35,672 nt of DNA, from the NCBI RefSeq assembly GCF_029258575.1, contig NZ_JARHYI010000060.1:1-35672 (forward strand). The letters run 5' to 3'. A model generated the notes under the pieces. The model made no database searches. It was not told the origin of the DNA and was given only the letters and a program-made list of their open reading frames with translations. Position 1 is the stretch's first letter; the number at the start of each line of letters is the position of its first letter. The stretch comes from Brachyspira sp. GTDB lineage: Bacteria > Spirochaetota > Brachyspiria > Brachyspirales > Brachyspiraceae. Below, in pieces: positions 24,472 through 33,321 of this stretch. The position numbers and the translations under genes were made by a program.

Positions 24472-26364
24472 ATGAAAATAGCAATTTCACAATTAGAAAT
24501 AATACCTTCTATGCCTTGCGATAATGCGGTTAGAATTATAAGTTTCATAAGCAGGGCTAAAAAAGAAAATGCTGATATTGTAATATTTCCAGAATTATGT
24601 GTTACTGGATATATGATTGGAGATATGTGGGAAAGCGAGAGGTTTATAGCTGAATGTGAAGAGCTTGGAGATGAAATTATAAAATCATCTAAAGATATAT
24701 ATGTGATATTTGGAAATGTTGCTGCAGATAGAAATAAAAAGAATTTTGATGGAAGAATTAGAAAATATAATGCTATGTTTGTGGCTAAAGATGGTAAATT
24801 GATACATAATAATAGCACAGAATATCCTTTTATAATAAAATCATTACTTCCAAATTATAAAGAATTTGAGGATTCTAGACATTTTTTTAGTTTAAGAGAT
24901 TTAGCATTTGAAAATAAAGTTGATGTAAAAGAGTATTTAAAGCCTTTAGAAATAGAATGCAATGGTGAAAAAATAAAGTTAGGTTTAACTATATGCGAAG
25001 ATATATGGAGTAAAAATTATCTATATTCTCCTATGGATATTATTAATACAAATAAAGATGTAGATTTACTTATTAATATATCAAGCAGTCATTACTCATT
25101 GATTAAAGATACAGAAAGACATAATATGCATGGAGCAATTGCTTCTAAATATAATATGCCTTTCATATATGTTAATAATGTTGGAATACAAAATAATGGT
25201 AAGTCTGTATATACATTTGACGGAGTAAGTTCTGTTTATGATAATAATGGTAATTTACTATTTGCTGGTAATAGATATGAAGAAGATTTATATTTTATAG
25301 ATATGGATATAAAAAATAAGAAATTTTCAAAATCTATAGAAATAAAAGATGAAGATGAATATAAATCTATATATAATACTATTATTTATGGTATAAGGAA
25401 ATTTGTAAAATCTATTGGAGTTAATAAATTTGTTATAGGAGTTTCAGGGGGTATTGATTCAGCATTATCAGCAGTTATGTATGTTGATGCAGTAGGTAAA
25501 GATAATGTTTTACTTGTAAATATGCCTAGTAAATTCAATTCTGATACCACAAAAAATTTAGCAAAAACATTGGCTGATAATTTGGGTTGTGGTTATATGG
25601 TAGTACCGATACAGGAATCAGTGGATTATACTGTAAAACAATTGGAGAACTCCCCTATTATAAAAGACGGCAAAGAGAATAATCTTAAGTTATCATCTTT
25701 TGTTATAGAAAATATACAGGCAAGAGATAGATCTTCTAGGGTATTATCTGTTATTGCAGCTGGTTTTGGAGGCGTATTTACATGCAATGCTAATAAAACT
25801 GAAACTATGGTTGGTTATTCTACTATGTATGGAGATGGTGCTGGATTTTTTGCTTGTTTGGCTGATTTATGGAAATATCAAGTATACGGATTAGCCAATT
25901 ATGTTAACAATGAAATTTATAAGAAAGAAATTATTCCATATGGTACAATAAATATAATACCTAGTGCTGAACTTTCATTTGATCAGGCTGTAGATGAAGG
26001 AAAAGGTGATCCTATAAAATATGAATATCATGATTATTTATTTAAATTTCTAACGGAATCTTGGAATAGGTATATTTTAGAAAATATATTAGAGTTTTAT
26101 ATAGATGGAGTTTTAGAAAATAAGTTAGGCTGTAAGGCTGGTATATTAAATAAATATTTCAAAAATGGAATAGATTTTATAGATGATTTGGAAAGATGGT
26201 GGAAACAATTTATGGGTATGGGAATATCTAAAAGAATTCAAGCCCCTCCTATACTTTCTATAAGCAAAAGAAGTTTTGGTTTTGGAACTCGTGAATCACA
26301 AAACAGAGTATATTATACAGCAAGATATTTACATTTGAAAAATAAAATTATTGATTTAAGTTAA
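24472..26364 (+). CDS. nadE: Glutamine-dependent NAD+ synthetase
   Basis: 630 residues, the length of two-domain NadE. The N-terminal nitrilase-type glutaminase (1-280) shows the catalytic triad: Glu41 in FPELCVTGY, Lys123 in KSLLPNY, Cys175 in LTICEDIW. Ammonia then passes to the C-terminal synthetase, whose ATP-pyrophosphatase loop SGGIDS is at 325-330, followed by NANKTETMVGYSTMYGDGAG near 440-460. It completes NAD by amidating deamido-NAD with ATP. It is monocistronic by its own promoter and a hairpin downstream. Confidence 0.97.
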   Translation: MKIAISQLEIIPSMPCDNAVRIISFISRAKKENADIVIFPELCVTGYMIGDMWESERFIAECEELGDEIIKSSKDIYVIFGNVAADRNKKNFDGRIRKYNAMFVAKDGKLIHNNSTEYPFIIKSLLPNYKEFEDSRHFFSLRDLAFENKVDVKEYLKPLEIECNGEKIKLGLTICEDIWSKNYLYSPMDIINTNKDVDLLINISSSHYSLIKDTERHNMHGAIASKYNMPFIYVNNVGIQNNGKSVYTFDGVSSVYDNNGNLLFAGNRYEEDLYFIDMDIKNKKFSKSIEIKDEDEYKSIYNTIIYGIRKFVKSIGVNKFVIGVSGGIDSALSAVMYVDAVGKDNVLLVNMPSKFNSDTTKNLAKTLADNLGCGYMVVPIQESVDYTVKQLENSPIIKDGKENNLKLSSFVIENIQARDRSSRVLSVIAAGFGGVFTCNANKTETMVGYSTMYGDGAGFFACLADLWKYQVYGLANYVNNEIYKKEIIPYGTINIIPSAELSFDQAVDEGKGDPIKYEYHDYLFKFLTESWNRYILENILEFYIDGVLENKLGCKAGILNKYFKNGIDFIDDLERWWKQFMGMGISKRIQAPPILSISKRSFGFGTRESQNRVYYTARYLHLKNKIIDLS

Positions 26365-26419
26365 TAAAAAAGTAAGTTTATGTAAAAAATATTGTAAAAT
26401 TATTGTGTAATCAAATATT

Positions 26420-26436
26420 TTGCTTGCAAAAAGCAA
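26420..26436. repeat. Inverted repeat between nadE and the chemotaxis operon
   Basis: TTGCTT and AAGCAA around a 5-nt centre. It is one of the few GC-containing hairpins in the region, but has no U-tract on the plus strand, and it covers the -35 box of the operon promoter. It may be a weak nadE terminator or an operator. Confidence 0.45.
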
Positions 26437-26452
26437 TAATAAATGTTATATT
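26424..26452 (+). promoter_or_regulatory. Promoter of the chemotaxis operon
   Basis: TTGCAA (26424-26429), 17 nt, TATATT (26447-26452), leader about 38 nt with AGGA 10 nt before the GTG. It is sigma-70-like; a flagellar sigma-28 (TAAA/GCCGATAA) site is not seen here. Confidence 0.45.
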
Positions 26453-26496
26453 TATATAGTAATATAAAATTTATATAATGTTAGGAATCATATAAA

Positions 26497-28428
26497 GTGG
26501 CAACAGCTAATCTTATTGATAATAGTATAAAACAGAATATTCTTGATTATTCTGCAATATTGGAAACAACCATAAAAGATATACATTCTTTTCTAGAAGA
26601 AGTAGGACGAGTATATAGTTTTATAGGTGAAAAGTTTCCTCTTATTGAACAAGAAATGAAAAATGAAAATGAAAAAGCCAATAACTTGCTACTATATTTT
26701 ACTAACAAAGAAGAAGGTAACAAGAATTTTGCTAATGATTTGGAAGAAAATCAAGAAGATTTCTTTAGATCTTTTGACAGAATGCAAAGTTTTATATCTC
26801 AGGATAATGAGCTTTCTGATTCATTAGTAGAAGATGTTGGTAAAACAAGTAATATAATGGATTCCATTGAACAGATTAGAATGCTTGCGGATCAGATTAA
26901 GGTTTATTCATTAAACGCCATAATAATATCTTCTAAATATGGTGCAGGTGGTAAAGCTTTTGGAGAAATATCTAAAAATATAATTAAAATGTCTGAAACT
27001 TCAAATGAACAGGCAAATCAAATGAATAGAATCGGTAAGGAATTATTCGTTAGATTTGAATCATTTAAAACTGAAATATTAAAAACTAATGAACTTCAAA
27101 GACAGAATTTTGCAATTATGAGAGAACAGCTTGATAAAGAACATAATAATATGGTTAATTCTTTCGCTGTATTTTCTAATGTAATATCTGATATAATATC
27201 AAGGGTAGATAATACTTATGATTTTATATTTGAAGTAATGATGGTTCTTCCTAGAGAAGATATAGTTAGGCAGCAAACAGAACATATTATAGAATCTATA
27301 AATTCTATAGTATATGAAAATAGAAATTTTATTGATTATTATGGAAAAGAAGTTGAAAATATAGAGCCTGAAGATTTGGAAAAAGAAGAAAATCAAACAT
27401 TAGAACATAAACTATTAGATTTGCTTACTTTTGATGATGTTGTTTTAACATTAATCATAGAAAATTTTAAATCAATATATGAAGAGATAAATCTTACAAA
27501 CTCAGATATTTATAAAAGTCTTAAGGGGTTGAAAGATGCACTTGCTGATATTACATTAGATAGAACTACTATCGTAGAATATATGATAGGCGGTGAAACA
27601 GGAAAATCAGAGTTTCCATTTACAGTCTTAGAATCTTTGTTTAATGAATATATGGGCTTTATAAAATTATATTTGGAAAACTTTAAGTTGTTCTTAACTA
27701 ATAAATATAGAATATCAGATAGTAATATAGCAATAATAGACTCTATAGAAGAATTGGAAAGCATGTTCTTAGAAACTAAAAACATTGCTAAAACATTTAA
27801 CTCTATTAACTTTTTAGCTAAAATAGAATTGGAGAAAAATAGTAATATATTTAATAATTCTCAAACTTTCTCTATAGAAAGTGTAGAATCAATAGCTACT
27901 AACATAACAGAAACTGTTGATGCTTGTTTAGAGCAATTTCATAATATTAAATCTGCTATATTTAGTTCTATTAATAAATTTAAATCTAATATAAATCAGC
28001 AGTCAAGCGAACATGGTTATATAGAATCTATGACTGAAAGTGTCAGTAAACGTTTAGATGAATCGAAATTTATTATTAATAATAATATTAAAAGATTAGA
28101 TAGTTATGCTGATGAATTATTCGGACTTATAGATAAAACTTTGATAGATTTAAGTTCATTAAGTACTTTGCTTACAAAGATTAATGAGATAATAGAAATT
28201 TTTAATAGCATGAGAAATGTTATAAGAAATAAAAAGAGTGAATATTATAATTTATTGGGTATAGATAATTGGAAAATAGAAAGTGATAAATATTTGGATA
28301 TAGTTAATTCTTATACTATAAAGAAAGAAAGAGCTATTGCTAATAGTATTTTATCTGGTGAAGATGCACCAGATGTCGATATAAATATAGATGTAGGTGC
28401 TGACAGCGGCGATTTTACTATGTTTTAA
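26497..28428 (+). CDS. Cytosolic MCP-like chemotaxis protein with DxxxQ motif and C-terminal tether
   Basis: 643 residues, GTG start supported by AGGA. Almost wholly helical with coiled-coil stretches; no signal peptide, membrane segment or recognisable ligand domain. Residues about 122-180 resemble a worn-down receptor signalling tip (SIEQIRMLADQIKVYSLNA, then GAGGKAFGEISKNI and LS-like MSETS; the usual E-A-A-R-AGE is lost). A second similar segment (about 433-480, SINFLAKIELEKN) suggests internal duplication. At 251-264 LPREDIVRQQTEHI recalls the CheZ phosphatase helix (QDLTGQ), with Asp255 and Gln259 spaced alike. An acidic, probably flexible tail ends in DFTMF, which fits the x-aromatic-x-x-aromatic pentapeptide that binds CheR/CheB. 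As first gene of the che operon it probably links CheA/CheW to CheY, CheR and CheB. The family name is not known to me. Confidence 0.65.
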   Translation: MATANLIDNSIKQNILDYSAILETTIKDIHSFLEEVGRVYSFIGEKFPLIEQEMKNENEKANNLLLYFTNKEEGNKNFANDLEENQEDFFRSFDRMQSFISQDNELSDSLVEDVGKTSNIMDSIEQIRMLADQIKVYSLNAIIISSKYGAGGKAFGEISKNIIKMSETSNEQANQMNRIGKELFVRFESFKTEILKTNELQRQNFAIMREQLDKEHNNMVNSFAVFSNVISDIISRVDNTYDFIFEVMMVLPREDIVRQQTEHIIESINSIVYENRNFIDYYGKEVENIEPEDLEKEENQTLEHKLLDLLTFDDVVLTLIIENFKSIYEEINLTNSDIYKSLKGLKDALADITLDRTTIVEYMIGGETGKSEFPFTVLESLFNEYMGFIKLYLENFKLFLTNKYRISDSNIAIIDSIEELESMFLETKNIAKTFNSINFLAKIELEKNSNIFNNSQTFSIESVESIATNITETVDACLEQFHNIKSAIFSSINKFKSNINQQSSEHGYIESMTESVSKRLDESKFIINNNIKRLDSYADELFGLIDKTLIDLSSLSTLLTKINEIIEIFNSMRNVIRNKKSEYYNLLGIDNWKIESDKYLDIVNSYTIKKERAIANSILSGEDAPDVDINIDVGADSGDFTMF

Positions 28429-28451
28429 AAAAGTAATGGAGGTATTTATAT

Positions 28452-28715
28452 ATGTCAGTTTTAGAAATAAATGATAATCTTAATATAAGGACTATGAGTA
28501 AATATTTTAAGAATGTCATAAAGAATGCTGATTATAACAATGATATAACTGTAAAGTTTAATTGTGATGGTGATGCCCATGTGGATTTAGCAGGACTTCA
28601 AATATTATATGCAATGAAAAAAGAGCTTGCTAAAAATGGAAAAAACCTTATAGTAGAAGGTATGGATAATTTATTTAATGAGTATTTAAATATAATTAAT
28701 GATAAAAATAATTAA
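28452..28715 (+). CDS. STAS domain protein of the chemotaxis operon
   Basis: 87 residues, a single STAS fold: a beta strand with SVLEINDNLNIRTM, a helix, ITVKFNCDGDAHVDLAGLQIL and a final helix-strand. In anti-anti-sigma factors the loop reads DSxGL with a phosphorylated Ser; here it is DLAGL, so that Ser is absent and phosphorylation there is ruled out. STAS proteins are common beside cheY/cheA, with unclear function. GGAGG lies 9 nt before the ATG; the gene is 23 nt after the MCP-like gene and 18 nt before cheY. Confidence 0.8.
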   Translation: MSVLEINDNLNIRTMSKYFKNVIKNADYNNDITVKFNCDGDAHVDLAGLQILYAMKKELAKNGKNLIVEGMDNLFNEYLNIINDKNN

Positions 28716-28733
28716 TGAATAAGAGGTTAATGT

Positions 28734-29102
28734 ATGGCTAAAACAATACTAATTGTAGACGATTCTAATACAGCTAGAGCATCTGTTGAATATACTTTGA
28801 AGAAAGGCGGTTATACTGTAGTATCTGCAGATGATGGTACTACAGGCTTAGAAGTTTTGGGTAAAACTCCTAATGTTGATATGATAATAACTGACCTTAA
28901 CATGCCTAAAATGGATGGTATAGAATTTATCAAGCATGTAAGACAGGTGGATCAACATAAATATACCCCTATTCTTATGCTTACAACAGAATCTCAAGAT
29001 GAGAAAAAAATGGAGGGTAAAGCTGCTGGAGCAAGTGGCTGGCTAGTAAAGCCATTTAACCCAACTCAGCTTTTAGACGTAGTAAAACGTTTCTTAAGCT
29101 GA
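28734..29102 (+). CDS. cheY: Chemotaxis response regulator CheY
   Basis: 122 residues, a lone receiver domain. Acidic pocket VDDS at 8-11, phosphoacceptor Asp54 in ITDLNMP, Thr in LMLTTES near 84 and Lys in VKPF near 105 are all in place. Phosphorylated by CheA, it would bind the flagellar switch. With no effector domain it is a CheY, but the genome may have others and this one could serve as a phosphate sink. AAGAGG precedes the start. Confidence 0.93.
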   Translation: MAKTILIVDDSNTARASVEYTLKKGGYTVVSADDGTTGLEVLGKTPNVDMIITDLNMPKMDGIEFIKHVRQVDQHKYTPILMLTTESQDEKKMEGKAAGASGWLVKPFNPTQLLDVVKRFLS

Positions 29103-29157
29103 TTATCAATAATCTTATTTTTAAATAAGTATTTTATTAAAGGTAGAGGTGTGATAT

Positions 29158-31269
29158 ATGTTTGATAGCGATGAATTTATTTCGATATTTTTAAGTGAAG
29201 CTAATGAGATTGTTGAAGGTCTTGAAAATGACTTAGTACTATTGGAAGATAATAAAAGTGATGAGGATCTTTTAAATAAAATATTTAGAAGTGCTCATAC
29301 TCTTAAGTCTTCAGCAGGTACAGTTGGATTTGCAACTATGAGTGATTTGAACCATGTTGCAGAAAATTTATTGGAAAAAGTAAGAAGCGGTAAATTAGAT
29401 GTAACTCCTCAAATGATTACAGTATTATTAGAGTTCTTGGATACTGTGAAATTAATGCTTCAAAATATTGTAGATGGCAAAAGTGAAACTGAAGGTGTTA
29501 ATAATATAGATTCATTAAAAGCTAAAATAAAAGCAATAGCTGATGGTAATGATGTATCAAAAGCTGTAGCACCTGAACCTAAAAGTGAAGAACCAAAAAC
29601 TACTGAAGAAGTGAAAGGTGAAAAAACCGAAAACAGATCTGATTCTTCAGGAGGCAATAATTCATTCCACATAGATATGGGATTTAAAGCTACTATTTTT
29701 GATAATGGTATTGACCCTTTAATGTTTTTAAATGACCTTAGAGCAATAGGAAGTATTAGTAATTTAAAAATAGAATGTAATAGTTTACCTACAATTTTGA
29801 ACCTTGAAGATCCTTATATTTGTTATACTCAGTTTTCTTTAGATTTTACAACAAATGCTCTAGAAGAACAGGTACAGAATATTTTCTTATTTGTAATAGA
29901 TGATAATGATATTAATATTATCGGTATAAAAGATGATGATGCAGATAATAAAGATACTCAAGATAAAACTGCTGCTAAGCCTGCCGAAGAGGTTAAAGAA
30001 GAAACTACTAAACCAGAAGAAAAACAGAAAGCTGAAACAACAGCACCTGCTGCTAAGCCTAAAGCTGCTGCAAAAGTACAGGCTCCTTCAACAGTTAGAG
30101 TTGATACTAGAAAATTGGACAGCTTGATGAACCTAATCGGAGAGCTTGTTATTGCTCAGTCAAGAATAATGCAGCTTACTCAAAGTTTGGATATAGATAA
30201 TGGACTTAAAGAGGCGGTAAGTTCAATGGATAGAACTTCAAGACAGATACAGGAAGAAGTTATGAATATCCGAATGATGCCTGTCGGTCCTATATTCACT
30301 CAATTCCATAGATATGTTAGAGATTTGAATTTAGAATTAAATAAAGAAGTAAAATTAGTATTGAAAGGTGAAACAACAGAAATAGATAAAAATATGTTGG
30401 AGCAATTATCTGACCCTCTTAAGCATATTATAAGAAATTCTATGGACCATGGTATAGAAAAGACTAAAGAAGAGAGAATAGCTAGAGGAAAACCTGAATT
30501 TGGTACTATAACAATGTCAGCAGCTCATCAAGAAGGACATGTTGTTATAGAGGTATCAGATGATGGTAATGGATTGAATAAAGAAAGAATATTCAACAAG
30601 GCTGTTGAAAAAGGTCTTCTTTCTAAAGATGGTAAATATTCTGATATAGAAATATACAGAACTATATTCAGTCCAGGTCTTTCTACTGCTGAAAAAATAA
30701 CAGACATATCAGGAAGAGGTGTTGGTATGGATGTTGTTAGAGCGAATGTAGAAAAAATGAAAGGTAAGATAGAAATTAAATCTACTGAGGGTCAAGGAAG
30801 TACTTTCATAATCAAACTTCCTTTAACTTTAGCAATTATTGAAGGTATTACTTTTGCTTTAGGTAAGCAGATATATATTATGCCTTTAATATCTATCATA
30901 GAACAAATAAAAGTAAAAAATGAACAAGTTAAGCCTTTTGAAGGTAAAGGTGAAATGATAAAAATCAGAGATGAATATTTACCTTTAATTAGATTGCATA
31001 AAGTATTTGAAATAGACACTCAAGTAGATAATATAGATGATGGTATAGTTGTTGTTGTTGAAGCAGGATATAGAAAATGTGCTATATTTGTTGATGAATT
31101 ATTAGATCAGCAGCAAGTTGTTATTAAGTCTTTAGATTCAGCATTCAGTAAACATGCTGGTATAGCTGGTGGTACTATACTTGGAGACGGAAGAATAGCC
31201 CTTATTATAGATATACAAGGACTAGTTAATATGTCTTTACAAGGAAAAATAAACAACGGCGTAAAATAA
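29158..31269 (+). CDS. cheA: Chemotaxis histidine kinase CheA
   Basis: 703 residues with all five parts. P1 Hpt: His47 in RSAHTLKSSAGTVGF. P2-like domain at about 172-260 (FHIDMGFKATIFDNGIDPLMFL), between a charged linker and an Ala/Lys/Pro/Glu-rich linker (about 265-310). P3 dimer helices at 315-380 (RKLDSLMNLIGELVIAQSRI). P4 kinase: N box HIIRNSMDHG near 423, G1 VSDDGNGL near 470, G2 DISGRGVGMD near 517. P5 CheW-like domain from about 560 to the end. It autophosphorylates His47 and passes phosphate to CheY and CheB. AGAGGTG precedes the ATG; 55 nt separates it from cheY. Confidence 0.97.
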   Translation: MFDSDEFISIFLSEANEIVEGLENDLVLLEDNKSDEDLLNKIFRSAHTLKSSAGTVGFATMSDLNHVAENLLEKVRSGKLDVTPQMITVLLEFLDTVKLMLQNIVDGKSETEGVNNIDSLKAKIKAIADGNDVSKAVAPEPKSEEPKTTEEVKGEKTENRSDSSGGNNSFHIDMGFKATIFDNGIDPLMFLNDLRAIGSISNLKIECNSLPTILNLEDPYICYTQFSLDFTTNALEEQVQNIFLFVIDDNDINIIGIKDDDADNKDTQDKTAAKPAEEVKEETTKPEEKQKAETTAPAAKPKAAAKVQAPSTVRVDTRKLDSLMNLIGELVIAQSRIMQLTQSLDIDNGLKEAVSSMDRTSRQIQEEVMNIRMMPVGPIFTQFHRYVRDLNLELNKEVKLVLKGETTEIDKNMLEQLSDPLKHIIRNSMDHGIEKTKEERIARGKPEFGTITMSAAHQEGHVVIEVSDDGNGLNKERIFNKAVEKGLLSKDGKYSDIEIYRTIFSPGLSTAEKITDISGRGVGMDVVRANVEKMKGKIEIKSTEGQGSTFIIKLPLTLAIIEGITFALGKQIYIMPLISIIEQIKVKNEQVKPFEGKGEMIKIRDEYLPLIRLHKVFEIDTQVDNIDDGIVVVVEAGYRKCAIFVDELLDQQQVVIKSLDSAFSKHAGIAGGTILGDGRIALIIDIQGLVNMSLQGKINNGVK

Positions 31270-31281
31270 AAGGATTTTAAT

Positions 31282-31800
31282 ATGTTAGATAATCAAAAAA
31301 TAAATGCAGCTAATATACCTCAGGTTGGAGGCACATCTTTAGAACATGATGAAAACATTTCTATAGAACCTAGTCAGCAATTTTTGGTATTTAAAATTGA
31401 TAATGAGGAATATGCTCTTGATGTTTTAAGTATTGAAGGTATTGTGGGCGTTACTAATATTACTCCTGTTCCTGGAAGCCCTAAATTTATGAGAGGTTTA
31501 ATGAATTTAAGAGGAAATATTCTTCATATAGTTGATATAAGAATAAGATTCGGTCTTGATAGAAGAGATGATCATTCTATAGAAGACGATGTTATAATAG
31601 TAATATCTACTACTAATAGAAAATTTGGTATATTGGCAGATATGGTAAGTGATGTTATTACGGTTTATGAAAGTCAAATGACAGAAACACCTATAGATAA
31701 TATGAGAGGGCTTCAAATTTCTAATGTTATTAGATTAGAAAACAAAATTATTATGGTTCTTCCTATAGAAGAAATAATAAAATCTAATAATACAAATTAA
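31282..31800 (+). CDS. cheW: Chemotaxis coupling protein CheW
   Basis: 172 residues. After a roughly 30-residue polar extension it is a single CheW domain: FLVFKIDNEEYALDVLSIEGIV, VPGSPKFMRGLMNLRGNILHIVDIR (the conserved NLRG core) and FGILADMVSDVI. It bridges receptors and CheA P5 in the array. It begins 12 nt after cheA, so the two are likely made together. Confidence 0.95.
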   Translation: MLDNQKINAANIPQVGGTSLEHDENISIEPSQQFLVFKIDNEEYALDVLSIEGIVGVTNITPVPGSPKFMRGLMNLRGNILHIVDIRIRFGLDRRDDHSIEDDVIIVISTTNRKFGILADMVSDVITVYESQMTETPIDNMRGLQISNVIRLENKIIMVLPIEEIIKSNNTN

Positions 31801-31835
31801 TCAAAGAGTATAATAATATCGTTGAGGTATAAATT

Positions 31836-32687
31836 ATGGAAGATATAAATGAGCATATGCCAGCTCTGAGCGATTCTGAGTTTGCAGAATTAGTAAAAAT
31901 AATATATGATAAAACTCGTATACAGATGTCTAATCATAAAAGGGCATTGGTAACTTCTAGATTAAGTAAAAGACTCAGAGCTTTAAATATGGAATCTTTT
32001 AGAGAATATATAGATTTTGTAAAAAATGCTAGAGATGAAGAATTGACTAATTTCGTAAATGCTGTTACAACTAATAAAACAGATTTTTTTAGAGAAAATA
32101 AGCATTTTGAATATATGAAAAGCACATTTCTGCCAGATTGGGAGAAGAGTTTTAAAGCTGGAAAAGTCAAAAATCTTAGAATATGGTCAGCAGCATGTTC
32201 TACTGGAGAGGAACCTTATACTATTCAAATGACTTTACATGAATATTTCGGTTCTAATTATGATAGATATGATATAAAAGTTTTGGCTAGTGATATAGAT
32301 ACTAATGTACTTGCACATGGAAGAGCTGGAGTGTATAAGGAGGAATCAATTGATTCTATAGATGATAATATTTTAAGAAAATACTTCTTGAAAGGAACTG
32401 GGGATAAAGAAGGTTTATATAAAATAAAAGATGTTTTGAAGAAAAATCTCTTCTTTAGACAGTTAAATTTTAAAGACGAAGATTTTGATATTCATACACA
32501 ATTTGATCTAATATTTTGTAGAAATGTTATTATTTATTTTGATAAAGAATTCCAAAAGGAATTGTTTAATAAATTTCATAGATATTTAAAAGAAGATAGT
32601 TTAGTATTTATAGGACACTCAGAAACATTATTTGGGGTATCTGATAAATTTAAATATGTAGCAAGTAATATCTATAAAAAGATTTAA
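31836..32687 (+). CDS. cheR: Chemotaxis methyltransferase CheR
   Basis: 283 residues: N-terminal helical domain (1-75), then a SAM-binding domain with WSAACSTGEEPYTIQM near 117-132 and DLIFCRNVIIYFD near 227. It methylates receptor glutamates. The beta-subdomain loop reads FLKGTGDKEGLYKIK, very close to E. coli CheR FMRGTGPHEGLVRVR, where it docks the receptor C-terminal pentapeptide; this suggests that a tethering pentapeptide exists in this organism. It follows cheW by 35 nt. Confidence 0.96.
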   Translation: MEDINEHMPALSDSEFAELVKIIYDKTRIQMSNHKRALVTSRLSKRLRALNMESFREYIDFVKNARDEELTNFVNAVTTNKTDFFRENKHFEYMKSTFLPDWEKSFKAGKVKNLRIWSAACSTGEEPYTIQMTLHEYFGSNYDRYDIKVLASDIDTNVLAHGRAGVYKEESIDSIDDNILRKYFLKGTGDKEGLYKIKDVLKKNLFFRQLNFKDEDFDIHTQFDLIFCRNVIIYFDKEFQKELFNKFHRYLKEDSLVFIGHSETLFGVSDKFKYVASNIYKKI

Positions 32688-32703
32688 CTAGTGGGGTGTA
32701 ATA

Positions 32704-33297
32704 ATGATTGATTTTCCAGCAGCGGCTAATAGTAATTTTAAAAGGATCACTATATATATAGGTGGTTATTATGCTTCAAAAGAACCCTCTGTAATAAAAA
32801 CAGTTCTAGGTAGTTGTATATCTGTTTGTCTTTTTGAAAATAAATTGAAGTTCGGGGGGATGAATCACTTTATGCTTCCAGAAATGAGGGAATGGGAAAA
32901 TCCTGCTGAAGATTATAATAATACTAGATATGGTGTTTTTGCTATGGAGGTTCTTATAAACGAAATCATTAAATTAGGCGGTAAAAAAGAAAATCTTACT
33001 GCTAAAATATTTGGTGGGGGACATGTACTTTCTGGTATGACTACTAATATTCTTCAAGTACCAGATAAAAATATACAATTTGCTAAGAAATTTTTAGCTA
33101 ATGAAAAAATACCTATTGTTAGTGAAGATATCGGAGGTTCTTGGCCTAGAAAGGTATTCTTTTTCAATACTGAAAATAGAGTTCTTATGAAAAAATTAGA
33201 AGGTAAAAGTAAAGAATTTTCTGCTGAACAAGAAATTAAGTATTCTAAAAATTTACAGCATAAACTTGAAGAAAAATCAGACATCACTTTGTTTTAA
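32704..33297 (+). CDS. cheD: Chemoreceptor glutamine deamidase CheD
   Basis: 197 residues. The catalytic pair is in place: Cys38 in LGSCISVCLF and His55 in GGMNHFMLPE, with the family's YGVFAMEVLINEI and KIFGGGHVL further on. It deamidates receptor glutamines before methylation; in Bacillus it is controlled by CheC, which is not seen here. The tail beyond about 165 is charged and ends in DITLF, curiously like the DFTMF end of the MCP-like protein. It lies 16 nt after cheR, 24 nt before cheB. Confidence 0.93.
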   Translation: MIDFPAAANSNFKRITIYIGGYYASKEPSVIKTVLGSCISVCLFENKLKFGGMNHFMLPEMREWENPAEDYNNTRYGVFAMEVLINEIIKLGGKKENLTAKIFGGGHVLSGMTTNILQVPDKNIQFAKKFLANEKIPIVSEDIGGSWPRKVFFFNTENRVLMKKLEGKSKEFSAEQEIKYSKNLQHKLEEKSDITLF

Positions 33298-33321
33298 TAT
33301 ATTAATAATTAAGGATTTTTT

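Noticed and set aside
29933-30127. Leu/Lys-rich 64-codon frame within cheA
   Set aside because: It is the Ala/Lys/Glu-rich linker of CheA read one frame off.
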